64,000 bases of DNA from assembly GCA_031772625.1 (NCBI GenBank), contig CM062804.1:1018262514-1018326513 (forward strand). The letters run 5' to 3'. Below the pieces are notes generated by a model that was not told the origin of the DNA, ran no database searches, and worked only from the letters and a program-made list of their open reading frames with translations. Source of the DNA: Pinus tabuliformis. Its lineage: Eukaryota; Streptophyta; Pinopsida; Pinales; Pinaceae. Shown piece by piece: positions 12,264 to 23,806 of this stretch. How positions within the stretch are numbered: position 1 is the first letter of the stretch; every line of letters starts with the position of its first letter. The translations under genes were made by a program, and so were the position numbers.

Positions 12264-12622
12264 TGGCTTGTCTCCTCCTTTACCTGGAAATTCATGTTGG
12301 ATTTCTCACGTGCAATAGGTACTAAGGTCATCATCTACTCCCGCAGACCCATCTCGATACTATTCAATAAACTGGTCAACAATTGGTTGTTGTTGTAGTG
12401 TGTAACTTGTACCGAGACTGGCAATCTTCAGATCATGGTGGATTCCTAGGTTTCTCTATTTTTTCATAGTGTTGGTCCTTCATGTGTTTAGTACGAGTGC
12501 TTCACCATCATAGTTTGTGACTTCGGACTTCAAAAAACTTGAAATCATGCATGGTTCATTGTTTTGGATGACTGAGATACACTCGGTCCTTGAGCCATCA
12601 TGTGTTCCTGATTTTTCAAGGC
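12264..12622 (-). other. Element B spacer between protease and RT remnant
   Basis: Too degraded to read; stops in all frames. A (TAC/TAG)-rich microsatellite-like stretch lies just beyond it at about 12668-12710. Confidence 0.4.
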
Positions 12623-13250
12623 TCATGGCCCACAACTTGTTTGTACATGGACCGTTTGGCTTGCTGGTACTGCTATTACTACCACTATTGCTACTATTGC
12701 TACTATCAGAAAGCAAATTGTACAAGTTTCATTATCATTAGTTTGGTGAGGAAGGAGTCCCAATGGCTTGTCTGATGAGGTTGGAGTAGGCCATGCAAGA
12801 TAACACTCCAATGTCTTTTCCAGGAAGCAGTTGCCAAACATGAGTTCTGCGAAGGCCAATGGTTCGTTCTCACTGTTAAGGGGAGTGACATTGTGTTTCA
12901 TATATCTCTTCGATAACACTCGGATTTGGTTCCATCTTCCCTTGTGTGGAAGCCAAATGTGAGACCAATCTCTAGAAAAATATTTGTCTAGCCTGCTGGA
13001 CCAGTCTGTGCTGAGTAGCAGGCCATATGCTTCCGGTAAGTCCACAACAACTATGTTGATGCATTGGTGGACTCGAATGTCATGGGATAGTCGGATGATC
13101 ACGTCTCGTAGTTCACCAATGGTTGGTATCAATGTTCTATCGAGTTGGATGATTCTGGAAGATGTTTTTCTCCATCATGCATTGATCCTTTTAGAAATGG
13201 AGAGCGGTATGACATTGGCTATCATGCCATAATCAACCAAGCAGTTGTGG
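12623..13250 (-). pseudogene. Element B retropepsin-like protease, degenerate
   Basis: Reading leftward, VHNCLVDYGMIANVIPLS (about 13250-13200) corresponds to the retropepsin motif usually LVDSGA(S)ANV(I/M)P, here with DYG instead of DSG. A frame change near 13200 follows. Then comes VVVDLPEAYGLLLSTDWSSRL (about 13050), the typical second half in which (I)LG(R)xW is usual. An aspartic protease of this family would cut the gag polyprotein. The active-site Ser is replaced and the frame is broken, so it is inactive. It lies downstream of gag in the element's direction, as expected. Confidence 0.65.
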
Positions 13251-13425
13251 ACACTGTAGTTGAAAACTCCGTATGAAAGCAGGAAAGGGGGGCAACCTGA
13301 GTTTGCTTCTTCCATCCGGAGTGTATTGAGCATAGTGGATAGTGATTGGGAGGTGTGCTTGATCCCTTGCTGGTGGAGTCTACGCTATCTATTGTTGTTT
13401 GTCCCAATGTGTGTAACAAGATATC

Positions 13426-13935
13426 TCATTGACTCTGGACTTTGGCCAAATCAAACAGGCTGATGTTTGCTCGAGTTCTCTTCATGTCATTGACTATGTT
13501 GTAATCCAGAGGTGGTAGGCTCACCGAGGTGTCTGGGATGGAACAAATGTTTGTGATGTCCAGTGGAGTGTTTTGCAACTTGCTGCCTATGGACATACCC
13601 TTATTCATCGTTGTCTTCTTGGACTTGCTTTGTGCTTGTTTCTTTGAGGTAACCAATGGGTTATCCTTCTTTATCAGTTGTCTCACCTTCTCTTGCATCT
13701 CCTCAAGTGTAGGGGGATCCCCTTTACTCCTAATATGGTAACGATCATTTTTCTTTTGGGGCTGCTTCTCAGTGTTCGTCTTCGAGACTACTTGTGAGCA
13801 CTGGTATGCATTCACCACATGCCTATAACTTGGTGCTTCATCAGGTGCAACCTCTTCATTATCATCAGTGTCTTCCAATTGCTCCTATATGTCGCCATCT
13901 GCATCGAGTGTATGAGTATAGATAGAGGTAACAAC
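13426..13935 (-). pseudogene. Element B gag C-terminal / gag-pro linker
   Basis: The longest intact piece (13878-13426) is hydrophilic, Lys/Gln-rich and without a zinc knuckle. It is in the same frame as the gag upstream and separated from it by stops near 13880-13935. It ends in a TGA at 13426. An acidic start (EDTDDNEEVAPDEAP) and a basic middle are all that can be described. Confidence 0.5.
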
Positions 13936-15120
13936 TCACTTCCAATCTGAACAAGAGTTCTCAAGGTGAAATTCTTCATGGAAGGAACAAAACTTAGGAT
14001 CAACACATTGATCAAGTTGGAACATAGGCTTCTGCACAAATTTGGAACCGAATCGATTTTTTCTTGATGAGACGGTTGATGAACTGCTTCCTAGTCTCTG
14101 TCTGGGCAGATGACTGCTCATGAATGTGTCCATCTTCCATTTGTTGAGTTTAGACACTTCGGTGGTCAAGTTCTTGAAAAGGCGAGTGAGGGTCTCAGTA
14201 TCAGTTGCTTACTTGTCTCTACCCTTGCTCGCAGTTTCTTGGGGCTTTCTGCTCACATCCTTGGAGTATTTCGTTGATTCGTCATCCTTGATGACTCCAA
14301 TGGCGTGGGAATCTTTCTCAACAACAATAGCCTCTTTGAATCTTTCTAAAAGTGTTGGCTTCGCAGCTCACTTGATGAACTGCGCAATGGTGGTTGGCAA
14401 TGCAGACGTGTAATATTTGACAGTGATGGAGTCATGAGGTTTGGTGAATGTTGTAAACTTGTTCAAAATATGCATAAAAATCTGATTGAAATTTTTCACT
14501 TTTTCTTTTCCCTCCATCTTGAGGCTTCCTTATTCTTTGAGTTGCACGGCTGGGGTCTTATCATCAGCAAACTTTTCAAGGAACATACGTTTGAAAGAAC
14601 CCCAGTTCTATATGGAGTTGGGTAGAACGCTGTGATACCAAGCAACTACGAGACCATCCAAGGTACATGGAAACAATCCACATGCTACGTCATCATAACG
14701 TACCTCAAGGGTCTGCAGCTATAGGTAGAAGTTGTCTAAGTGGTCTTCTGCCTTCACCACATTGTTAGGGTTAAACTTGATGTTCATTTTCTCTGCTCGC
14801 TTCGACATCTTATGTAGAACAACCAGGAGAGCCAATGGTCCTTGAGTCATCCATTCAAGATTTGGGTCAGCCATCTCTTCATCTTCTTCATCCTCTTCAT
14901 CTTCTTCCTCTCCTTCAGAATCTGATGGTTTCGGATCTGAGTCTGTCGGTTCGTCTCCACCTCCACCTCCTCTACTGCCTTCCCCTCCACCTCCTACACC
15001 GAAGTTCGATCCCAAGACCACAAGAGTGCCTTGTTCATCTTCAAAGAATATTGGAGGTTCCTCTCTGTCTTCAATAGATTCTTCCAAACCTTCAAGACTA
15101 GCAAGGACTGCTTCCTCCAC
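13936..15120 (-). pseudogene. Element B gag (capsid/nucleocapsid), broken
   Basis: Retrotransposon gag of Ty3/gypsy type. From 15120 the product starts with acidic and Gly-rich low-complexity sequence (runs of EDEEDEE and GGGGG). The capsid-like part follows (about 14830-14300): NVVKAEDHLDNFYL, then VACGLFPCTLDGLVVAWYHS, then WGSFKRMFLEKFADDKTPA. A cysteine/histidine cluster, VDPKFCSFHEEFHLENSCSDW (about 13960-14010), may be an atypical knuckle. Stops at about 14719, 14625, 14550, 14370 and 14211 lie in one otherwise continuous frame. The preserved frame with nonsense changes indicates decay after insertion rather than rearrangement. Confidence 0.7.
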
Positions 15121-15411
15121 CGATGATACAACAACCCATGTGGGAGTGGATTTTGGCTTCTTAGATGCATGTGGAAGATATTGTATGCCTGGATCCGTCT
15201 GAATGCTTTCACGAACTAGTGAGTGATGGGATGGATGGAGCGAAGGTGTTGATATAATATCTCGTGTTTAATTCTAGGAGGTGAGGAGTAACCAACTGTT
15301 GAGTCGTGAGAGAGGGAGTGTGAGTTACTACCTTGACTAGATGGTTGCTGAGTGAGTGTGAGGGGAATTTCAGCCATGTACAACCAGATTCCCTCCTCAT
15401 AACGCTAGAAA
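15121..15411 (-). other. Element B 5' leader
   Basis: Between gag and the right LTR. The bases directly inside the LTR on the - strand do not match the initiator-Met, Asp or Arg primer-binding sites found in the other elements here. The priming tRNA is unidentified or the site has decayed. Confidence 0.45.
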
Positions 15412-16352
15412 TGTTGATGGTGCTGGACCCGCCAACATTCAGGGGATCACCCCTGTATGAAGTCCCAACTAGAACTCACACCTTTTGGTGTGGGAGTCCC
15501 ATCTGGTATGATGACCTGGTTTCCATTATCTTAAGGATTTGACTCAACTCTTTCTTGTCATCACTAGAGAGTGGTTCGCTTTGTCTTCAAGAAGTGAGGT
15601 TCGTGTGCCTGGTGAGTGTAAGTGCACTTTTTTCAATGGTTCTTTCACTGTGAGGGGAAGAAGGTGAAGGTGAGTTCCAGGTTGAAAGGGATCAGTCCCA
15701 ACTCGACTAGGAACCCACAACACAAAGTACATACACAACTTCTGGTGGAGCAGTCCACTCGGATGTAGCAGCAGTCACAACATACAAGGTAAGATAACAC
15801 ATATAGCACTCATGGAATAGTCTGAACGAGTGCAATGGTTGTTACAGCAAGGTTCATGTGAAAGGTCTGTCTGATGTTCGACAGAGCAGTCGACATGGAT
15901 GGGACAACATTAATAGCATATACAACACATTTCCATTAATAGATTATGCATTACAACAAATGAATTAGTTTAGATGTAGAACATAGGTTAAAACAACATG
16001 AATTACAAGTGTTATATATCAGTCTTACAACAAATACAATACATGTGTGAAAATGTGCTAGCCTGTTAACAGGCTTTTGAATTAAGTGAAAGTTCAAAGA
16101 CACATCGTTACACCATACATCACTAACCCCATCAGCGGGGCGTTGGAGCCACTACTTAATCCTCAAAGAAAAGATTATAGACTCTCTTGGCTATATCGGA
16201 GGAGTTGAGGTGAAAATTCCCTTCATGTACAAATGAGGGGGGTATTTATAGCCAAGGGTGAAACTGACCCTTGTGGTTGTTCAACAACCCTCATGATTGT
16301 TCGACTTCCATGAATTTTTGACTTACATGACTCTATGTTCAACAAGTGGGTC
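15412..16352 (-). repeat. Element B 5' LTR, first piece (split by element A)
   Basis: Aligns with 7881-8815 of the left LTR and begins TGTTGATGGTGCTGGACC. It stops at the GGGTC target duplication of element A; the alignment resumes at 37641. Confidence 0.9.
16348..16352. repeat. Left target-site duplication of element A
   Basis: GGGTC here and GGGTC at 37636-37640, an exact 5-bp duplication. Removing element A and one copy restores the sequence found uninterrupted in the other LTR of element B near 8811. Confidence 0.95.
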
Positions 16353-17202
16353 TGTTAGCTACCTATATCAATAGGTTTCATATTTCATGATTGGCAATGA
16401 AAAGGTCCAAATATGCTCTGCTTTGATGATGCAAAGATCACATATTTCCAAGAGAATACAATCTGTGCTTATAGCTTGATGTGGACTTAATTTTGATGGA
16501 TGGTCCAACAGCCTAATCTGGATCATGCCATGTTTTAAATTTCCAGTTGTAGAATAGAGAAGGAAGTCTGTCCAAACTGTTTAATCTTGGCAGACAAGTA
16601 GCTTAGGTAGAGAAAGTAAGGCTCCCAACTGCTTAATCTGGGACCTTGGAAGCAATAAGGGTAGAATTAGATAGAAAATCAAAAGGAAAAAGCCAAAGAA
16701 AAGAAAAGGCAAATAAGGGTCTGCAAGCCTAAGTGCACCCTCCAAGAAGAAACAAAAAATGCTAGGCAAGTAGATGGGTAGGCAGTTGGGGTTGCAAAAA
16801 TGTCATTTCTTACAAATTGCATGTGTGTTAGCCTTGTTCACAAAGCAAAATCAATGGATTGAGAAGGTGTTCTTCTCCATCAGGTGGCAGCAAAGCAAAG
16901 AAGCATGTCTAACCTCCCTTCTTCCCCTTTTCCCATTCATTACTAACATTCCCTCATCAGTGGAGATTCATGGAAGAATGGTGGTTTTATGGGTTCTTAT
17001 TCCTTTAAAAGCCACATTTCTTGTCTAAAAATCCTTTCATTCTGATATGCTCCCTAAGCTAAGTTAGTTTCAAACAAACTTAGTGGTATCTCCCCTCATC
17101 CACCCTTTTTCATCCATATTAACCCTAACTCTATTATATAATTCCCCTATGTTACCCTTTCCCTAGTATTATAACACCATGGTGTATAAACCCCAAGCAT
17201 TG

Positions 17203-17210
17203 TATAAATA
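17203..17210 (+). promoter_or_regulatory. TATA box candidate, distal (LTR)
   Basis: TATAAATA, identical at 31203-31210 in the 3' LTR. It lies 1.4 kb before the LTR ORF and 740 bp before the TGACGTCA cluster, so it is less well placed for that ORF than the TATA at 18278. Confidence 0.35.
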
Positions 17211-17678
17211 TCCCTCCCCTTGGCATTATAGCCATATTTTCTCTGCCAGGGATCAAAATGACATCTGGTCACTTTGATAAACCTAAGTCTTACCCCCCTC
17301 CCCTCTTCTGAATCCATTTGGCCCATTAAAACCTTCATTTGCTAAGAAAACCTGGAAAAAACCCTTTTTACCTATAACCCGCTTCATTTGCAAATAACAC
17401 ACCAAAAACCCACTTTTTGCACTTATCCAAAGTATCGGCGCATATTATTTTATTTTTAAAATACATTGAAAAACATTACAAACCACTGCATCCCAGAGGT
17501 GTCCGCCGAGCACAAATCCCGAAAGAAGTATTATTTTAATCCCGCCCCCCTTCTATATTGACCGATCACTTCACTGACCCGTCAACCGTCCGAACGAGCG
17601 CTTTTGATCGGACGGCCATTATACATATCGGGTGGGGCCCGACGTCCGACATTTAGTACCCGAGAAATTGTCAGAGGG

Positions 17679-17686
17679 TGACGTCA
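17679..17686. promoter_or_regulatory. TGACGTCA palindrome, single upstream copy
   Basis: A bZIP-type (TGA/CRE-like) palindrome inside the loop of the CCCGAGAAATTGT inverted repeat. It is conserved in the 3' LTR at 31679-31686. Bases just after it differ between the copies. Confidence 0.5.
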
Positions 17687-17941
17687 GGCCCCTGCCACGC
17701 GTCGCCCTCACAATTTCTCGGGTTGCCCTCTGACAAAACCATCGCCGTATGGTAGGCGGTCCGAGAAAACCATTACCGTTTTTTCGTTTACCACCAGTTT
17801 TGCCATGCCCGCATCATCACCGCGTCAGGACCACGTCACTGCCACCCCACCGCCGCATCAGCTCCTTCGTCTGCCCCCGCGCTGATATGTCTGCCACCTC
17901 ACCATCCCCGTGGACCAATCATAGCTCGCCACATCACCCGA

Positions 17942-18000
17942 TGACGTCATGCTGACGTCATCTGACCTTGACCCCACCTGATGACGTCATGCTGACGTCA
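17942..18000. promoter_or_regulatory. Cluster of four TGACGTCA palindromes (bZIP-type sites)
   Basis: TGACGTCA at 17942, 17953, 17982 and 17993: two pairs with 11-bp internal spacing, the pairs repeated at 40 bp. TGACG pairs with this kind of spacing are the as-1 type target of plant TGA-class bZIP factors, which respond to salicylate, auxin and stress. The cluster lies 280 bp before a TATAAA and 614 bp before the LTR ORF start. In the 3' LTR two of the four sites have decayed to TGATGTCA and TGACATCA. Confidence 0.6.
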
Positions 18001-18277
18001 TCCAAAAAACGTGCCAATATGCCAAAAATCCATATGTTGGCTAATTTTCGCGTTTTTTCATACTTTTTGCCAATTCGCTGTTGCTTTCTCTGCATGGTTT
18101 TTTCACGTCCAAACTTGCACCACCTTGCTGAAATCGATTTGGAGACCTCCGGCGCGCCATTTCTACATACATTCGTGACCGTTGCTCGCTGTTTACCAGG
18201 TATTTACCCTTGTAAATCCTTCATACGCCTAATTTGTCTGTGAATTCCCTCAAAAAAGCTTAAAAGACACCGAAACT

Positions 18278-18283
18278 TATAAA
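18278..18283 (+). promoter_or_regulatory. TATA box candidate for the LTR ORF
   Basis: TATAAA, identical in the 3' LTR (32278-32283). It is 336 bp before ATG 18614 and 278 bp after the bZIP cluster, a plausible core promoter for an mRNA of the LTR ORF. Inferred from position only. Confidence 0.4.
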
Positions 18284-18613
18284 TTGCCGGTAAAATTCCT
18301 GTGTCTAGCCCCCATTCGCAACTGTGAGGTCGAAAAACACCAGCTGAGCCTTGTTTGCCCACATTTTCATAAAAAACCGTGCTCTGTTCGCGCAATCGCG
18401 AACCAGTCACTCAAACTGTACATACCTGCTAAAAAGAGATAGATTGAGACCAGACATTGGTCTTACTTACACTTCAAAGCAGTATTTCAATTGCTGCAGC
18501 TGTTCATTTGCCCTTTATTCCTTGAAATTCACACTTCCATTGTAAAGAAACTCCTCCGGGTTGCTCTGATCATTCAGAACCAGTTTACATACAAATCAGA
18601 AGCCTTATTAGCT

Positions 18614-21600
18614 ATGGAGACACCAATAGCCCTGAATATCCAGCCTCTGAATGCCCCTCAAAGGGAGATAGCATGGAAAGCCCTGGGAGATGTAGATTAT
18701 CAGATGTTAGATTGGTTTCCAATGGGTTCCAAGTTCAATATTCACATGCTAAATGAATTGAAAACCCAACACCTTGGTGGAGCTGATATTTTAGGGATTT
18801 GGGACTCAAATTTGCCCATTTACAACCTCCCTCAAATCAATCCCCTGCCAGATTTGATCCATAAATGCCAGGAATGCTATGATCCTTGCCAGAGAGCTGT
18901 TCTCAGTCCTACAGGCTCAGTTTTGTTCTTTATCACCCCAGAAACCATAAATGAGATGCTGCATTTCCATACTGCAAGGCCATTGACCCCTCTTTCCATG
19001 TTGGATTTAATAAAGAAGGGGAGTAACTTGTCAAGTGCCCAGATTATCAAAATTAACCAGCTATTTGTACAGCCAAGCTCTGAAACTATGAGAACTCCTC
19101 CTATTGGATATCACTACCTGAATGACTTGGGCAGAATGCTAGTGGATTTGATCAGCTATGCCCTGGGGTACAAGGGAATTGAGGATGTTGATGACACTAT
19201 AATGGCAATGCTGTCCATGTTTTCTCCTGGAAAGCCTCCAGCTGTACACTATGACTATGCCACCTATATTGCAGAAAAGATCCATGAACAGCTAATGAAT
19301 CTACCAAGGGAAAGGGTGTTCAGATACACCTCATACATCTACCACCTGTTCTTGTTTTATCAGCCAGACAGTTTCTCCATTCCCCTCAAGAAACTTAATG
19401 CCCAGGGAAATCCAAGGTCAGTTATGTTTTGGACTTCAGTTTTCCATAATGTTTCTCAATCACCATACACAAACTGTGAATTTATAGACCTGTTCATTCA
19501 CCCAGCTATGACATTGCTGTATGGTGTCCCTCCTCCAAGGTTAACCGATGACATGCAGAGAATCCTCCATCTCTCCAAATCCTACAGCATTGGTGATTGG
19601 TATTTTTACCAACATCACACAGTAATCAGAGTATATGGCTGTGAGTTGGACCCTTTTAGGCTTCCAAGGTATGTCCCCATGAGACTTTTTGCCTTAGAAT
19701 ACTTCAGGCAGTTTGGAAATGTTGACTACATCCATTTCCAAAGCAAAAACAAGAAGGTGCAACTGAAGGTAAGGAGCCAGCTAGGCCCTTTTTTGTACAA
19801 CAAAAGAGAGGAGGGATGGAAGGTGGCAGATATGATCCTAGTAGGCCTCAAATTGCAAACCAGTTTCAAATGGTCACCTTATGACCGTAATCATTTTATT
19901 TCCCTCAGGAGGATAAAACACAAATTGGGTACCTATGCACATGTAAAGCTACCTCATATTGAGCAGTATGCTAATGCCTTGAGCTGGAAAGAGGGCACTC
20001 TAGAAGAGCCAATTACTAGGGAGCAGATGCTAGAAAGAGAGGCTAGGAATATGCAAAAAGAGGCTGACTTGGAAACTTGTGGACAGGTTTCCTTATCATA
20101 TCAAAGGCAACTTGGAGCAGCTGCCTCTTCTTCAACAACACATCAGCAAGCTGCCATGGACACTCAACAGGCAGGCAGCAAAGGCAAAGAAAAGCAGGTG
20201 GAACAAGAGCAACCACCTCCCATGACTGAAGACCAAACAGATAAAGAGATGGAACAGCAAGAAGAGGTGCAGCAGCAGGTAGAGCAACAACAACAATAGG
20301 AATCACAGCAAAGAGAAGGGCAGCATCACAGAGAGCAGCCCCCACAGCAAGAAGGGGTAGTTGAGGCCCCAATTTTCACTGAACAGCAGGCCCAAAACAC
20401 GGTGCCTCCCAGGCAGGAAACATCAGCGGAAGCATCAATCCTCCAAACTCCACAAAAGGAGGATATAAGCAGGAAAAGGGACAGAGAGACTCCCTTAACC
20501 ACATCAATAAGTCATGGTGAGAAAAGATAGAGACTGAATCCTTTCTCTGAGGAGGAAATGCCAATAGGGCAGTCTCTGGGCATGGGCCCACCCAGTAGAG
20601 AAGCATCTTCAAGTTCCTTCCAACAGGAACAAGAGAGGACAATGGGAGGAGAATTCAGCTCCTCAAGCCACCAAAGAGAAGCTGAAGGAGGAATCAAACA
20701 GCAGTTCATAGACATAAAGAGGAGGAATGAGCCCATAAAAATACAACTGTATAACCATTTGTTGAAAATGGCTCCCACCAACCAGCAGCGACTAATGTCT
20801 GCATATGATGTCCAGGAGGGCAAGATGATCATGAGTCACTTCATGCCAACTACTTTGCAGCCACAGTCCCCTTCAGATTACTTGAGGACCAATCTTGAGG
20901 TCCTGGCCAAGGACATCCACCCAATGGACAAAATTGAATTACATAAACAAACAGGTGAGATGGTCTATGCTTCCTTGGCAGACAAGACATTTGATAATTA
21001 TAGGCTAGAGAATAGCCTTCATAATACAGCTGCCCAACTTGAGTTGGAAAGGGCATCCTCTCAAGCTAAGGACAACAGAATAAGGTCCTTAGAAGATATA
21101 ATTATTGAGATTGGGCATGAACCCAAAGATATCAAGGGCATACAAGAAATATTGAAATTGAGGGATGCAGATATGGCAGCTTTAAGGAGAAAGATCAAAC
21201 TCCCAGCCATAATTCACCCTCAAACGGATGAAGTAGCTCAACAAAGGCATGATCAAGATGCTGCAGCTTTGCTGGTGTCTCTCTATAAGCAGCTTATCCA
21301 GACACAAGAAAAGCTGGGAGAATCAGAGGCTGCACAGGCAGCACTACAAGCAACTCTGAAACAAAGAGAAGAAGGTCAGACCTCTCAGCCTCCTCCTCAA
21401 ATCATTAACCTTGAGGAAGTTGCTCCAACTTCTATTCCTCCTCCTCAACAGACTGAACAAGCAACACCATCTACTTCAGCACCACCAACAACAGAGCAGG
21501 CCCCTAGCTTGGATATGCAAAAGCTAAGAAATGAGATTCAGGCCCTGGAAGCTCAAATGACAGAACTAATTGAGACCAGGGAGAAATTGGCCAAAGTAAA

Positions 21601-22387
21601 TGATAGATATGACAAATCCAAGCAGGCTGTGGCAGAAAAGGGCAGGGAGATAAAAGCCCTCAAAGACAAGATCAAAGAGCTAGAGAATGAGCTCAAATTA
21701 GATAAAGTTGTGGCTGAGCTTAAAATAGTGCTGTGGGCTAATATTGGCCAGTCTATTAATGACCAATGGCAGTACATTGAGACAATCCATGAGCAGTTAG
21801 AGCTCATTCCAAAAGCACAGACTGAAATTCAGAGATCCAAGGCTGCTCTAAGCAATATGCCTGAAGTTGCCACCAGGATGATTAATGTGCTTAACAATAG
21901 AACAAGTACTCAGTTGTCTACCATGGGAATTTCAAATAGAATTGAGACCATTCAGTTAGTCAAGAGGGTTCTTACACTGAGAAACTTGGTGCAGACATTA
22001 GAGAGAAGAACCCAAGACATGCAGACTGAGGTAAACAGGTTTATGGACAAATTTCAGGTATTACAAAACAGAGGGCTCCCTAGCTTACTGAACAGCGCAG
22101 GGAGACTGTTCACACATGAGCAGTATGCCAAGAGGGTCAATGCATTTGCCACCAGTCAGATCCATGAGAAGCCCAGCACCTCAGAGGAAACAGGGCCAGC
22201 CACAGGACAGACTCTCTACAACAGAGTAGAAAGTTTATTTTTTATAATGAATGAAATTAAACACCTGTTTGAAGTGCCTCCCAATTTTTATAAATATACA
22301 GAGGCAGAGGAGACTATGGATGCAATTCTCAGGCATCAACTACCTACACAAGAATGGTGGACTAAGGCAATACAGATGATTTTATAA
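18614..22387 (+). pseudogene. LTR-borne ORF of element A, 1257 codons, 5' LTR copy (two in-frame TAGs)
   Basis: Function unknown. ATG at 18614 (METPIALNIQ) to TAA at 22385-22387. Residues 1-500 form an even, folded-looking region with many aromatic residues (e.g. DWYFYQHHTVIRVYGCELDP near 330). Residues about 505-650 are Gln/Glu/Pro-rich and contain a bipartite basic signal, SRKRDRE...GEKRQR (about 618-640), suggesting nuclear entry. Long coiled coils follow at about 885-921 and 966-1036 (heptads such as IKALKDKIKELENELK). The C-terminus has LQNRGLPSLLN and a helical end. TAGs at 20297-20299 and 20528-20530 are CAG in the 3' LTR copy. It resembles the accessory proteins plant retrotransposons carry outside gag-pol, and by architecture the env-position ORF of element C. 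It is not gag, pol or a host gene I recognise. Confidence 0.85.
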
Positions 22388-22773
22388 ACAGGAAACCATT
22401 TAATAAATTTTGTTCATAGAAAATGCAAATTGTCATGCACAGGACAGTTTAAAAGAATCAGCATGCATTAAAGATGAAAGCTGAGCCAACTCAGCAGAAC
22501 TTACGGCCAACAAAGCAAGGTGAAAAGCTACAGGTGTCCAGGCTGAGAAGCTACAGCAGAGCAGCTCCAAAAGTGCATTTTCCAGCATTAATGCAGATCA
22601 CTCCAACCGACCCGTTGGCTTTCAAGAGCCAAAATATCTTCTGACAGATAGAAAGATGCATTTATGTTGTATTAAAGGCAGCAATAACTTCTTATTTGCT
22701 GTTCTGTACAAAGTTGGTGAAATATTTATTTCTCAGATGACTCAACGCCTTAGATATTTTGTAATACTGTTTG
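22388..22773 (+). other. Element A LTR between the ORF and the core promoter
   Basis: 386 bp of non-coding sequence with near-repeats around AAGCTACAG. It corresponds to 36388-36773. I see no gene in it. Confidence 0.5.
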
Positions 22774-22781
22774 TATATATT
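22774..22781 (+). promoter_or_regulatory. TATA box of the genomic RNA promoter (5' LTR)
   Basis: TATATATT followed after 79 bp by AATAAA. This tight order is the usual U3/R core of plant LTRs, putting the transcription start near 22805. It makes the upstream ORF part of U3. The same arrangement is at 36774 in the 3' LTR. Confidence 0.55.
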
Positions 22782-22859
22782 TGCCCCTCGCACAAGCTTG
22801 CAGGGGTTGTTGTTGATTTCTCTTGAAGAATTTCTTATGCTGTAAATCTTTCAGAGTTT

Positions 22860-22865
22860 AATAAA
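22860..22865 (+). terminator. Polyadenylation signal AATAAA (element A LTR)
   Basis: AATAAA in GAGTTTAATAAACAAAG, conserved at 36860-36865. It would end both the LTR ORF mRNA and, in the 3' LTR, the genomic RNA. A TTGTTGTTG stretch precedes it at about 22807. Confidence 0.55.
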
Positions 22866-23639
22866 CAAAGTGATGGAATTTCTCAAAGTTCTGAAGTGTT
22901 GAATGCGTTCTGGTGTCTGTTGAAAACTTCAGGATTCCTGTGTACTTCACAATACAATAAGTTCTCTGTAACTCTCTTTGTTATATGTTTCAATTTTTTA
23001 CAATCCATATATGTTCCTAATTTCTAAGTATTTAGCAACAAAGAAAAAGAATAGCCTTCAGGATTTATTCATACAATACCCTGAGCTCAATCTATGTTGT
23101 TAACAAATGTTTTCTTCAGCTATAGTCTTGATAAGTGTAATTCTTAATTGCTACACTATCAGAATATATCTTTCACAGTGACCTTTGTTTCAGGAATTCA
23201 AGTTTGCTCCTGAGCGACATGTTTCACTTTCACATCCCCAGCTTAATGGAGAATTCTTAATTGCTTTCTGTTGGCTGACCATACATCACCACTTAAGTCT
23301 AAATTTTGTTTGTTGAGATACCCAATAGGCCCTGCAGTCTAAACATTCTCATTTCAGCATTCCAAAACAGTTCACAGCTCTAGACTCCATTGCCCAATGA
23401 TATAATACTGCCTGAACACTACATCTTAAGCACTGAAAGAAGTACTTCAACCAAAACATAAACCAAAAACCTGACCATAACAGCTAGCCTAAAACACTAT
23501 CAAAACAGAGACAAATCATAAAGAGAGAGCCCTCTCTGATTACAGTTTGGCTAGAAACTGTAATCCAAAGATTGGTTAGTGGTTACCCCGGCCGTATTCC
23601 CTTGGGAGTCATAGGGAACAACCTGGGTGTTAACATAAT

Positions 23640-23657
23640 TGGCGACTCCACTGGGGA
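23640..23657 (+). promoter_or_regulatory. Primer-binding site, tRNA-Arg type (element A)
   Basis: TGGCGACTCCACTGGGGA begins 4 bp after the 5' LTR. Its complement ends ...GTGGAGTCGCCA, which fits the 3' end of a plant tRNA-Arg as I recall it. Ogre/Tat elements are known to use tRNA-Arg primers. The tRNA identity should be confirmed against a tRNA set. Confidence 0.75.
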
Positions 23658-23806
23658 GTTCCTCAAGATTTTCTAATTTCTGTTTATCTCTTGAAAGCTG
23701 CTCATTCCCTTTGCTGCTAGCTTTGGAAAATATACAGTAAGTTCAAAATCTTGTCTGGCCTCTGTAGACACAAAAATATCCTGCAAAATACCAAAAAGAA
23801 GTTTAG

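Larger units (their letters stand above)
16353..18613 (+). other. Element A LTR, 5' non-coding part of U3
   Basis: AT-rich first 1.1 kb with no coding potential, then a GC-rich, CpG-rich block (about 17510-18000). That block has inverted repeats CCGTCCGAAC/GATCGGACGG (17586-17615, imperfect here and perfect in the 3' LTR) and CCCGAGAAATTGT/ACAATTTCTCGGG (17659-17722, perfect here). A TATAAATA at 17203, bZIP-type palindromes and a TATAAA at 18278 are listed separately. This part looks like the promoter for the LTR ORF. Confidence 0.6.
16353..23635 (+). repeat. Element A 5' LTR
   Basis: 7283 bp. Proposed parts: U3 16353 to about 22805, R about 22805-22885, U5 to 23635. This is inferred from a TATA box (22774) and an AATAAA (22860) set about 85 bp apart. 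The U3 holds a 2.26-kb non-coding part and a 3.77-kb ORF. Differences from the 3' LTR are denser in the 5' non-coding part (about 45 in 2261 bp) than in the ORF (about 51 in 3774 bp) or the 3' end (about 17 in 1248 bp). Confidence 0.95.

Noticed and set aside
18204..18410. Small open frames on both strands in the non-coding part of the element A LTR (also 17749-17955, 16774-17028, 17147-17338)
   Set aside because: Present in both LTRs only because the LTRs are nearly identical; composition and content are not protein-like.
20043..20832. Open frames on the - strand opposite the LTR ORF, with hydrophobic Leu/Val-rich products
   Set aside because: Antisense shadows of Gln/Glu-rich codons in the real ORF; they shift with it and have no independent support.
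18614..22387. LTR ORF considered as a captured host gene or as a separate nested element
   Set aside because: It lies fully inside both LTRs, without introns or boundaries of its own, and resembles retrotransposon accessory proteins. I keep it as part of element A; capture from a host gene in the distant past is not excluded.
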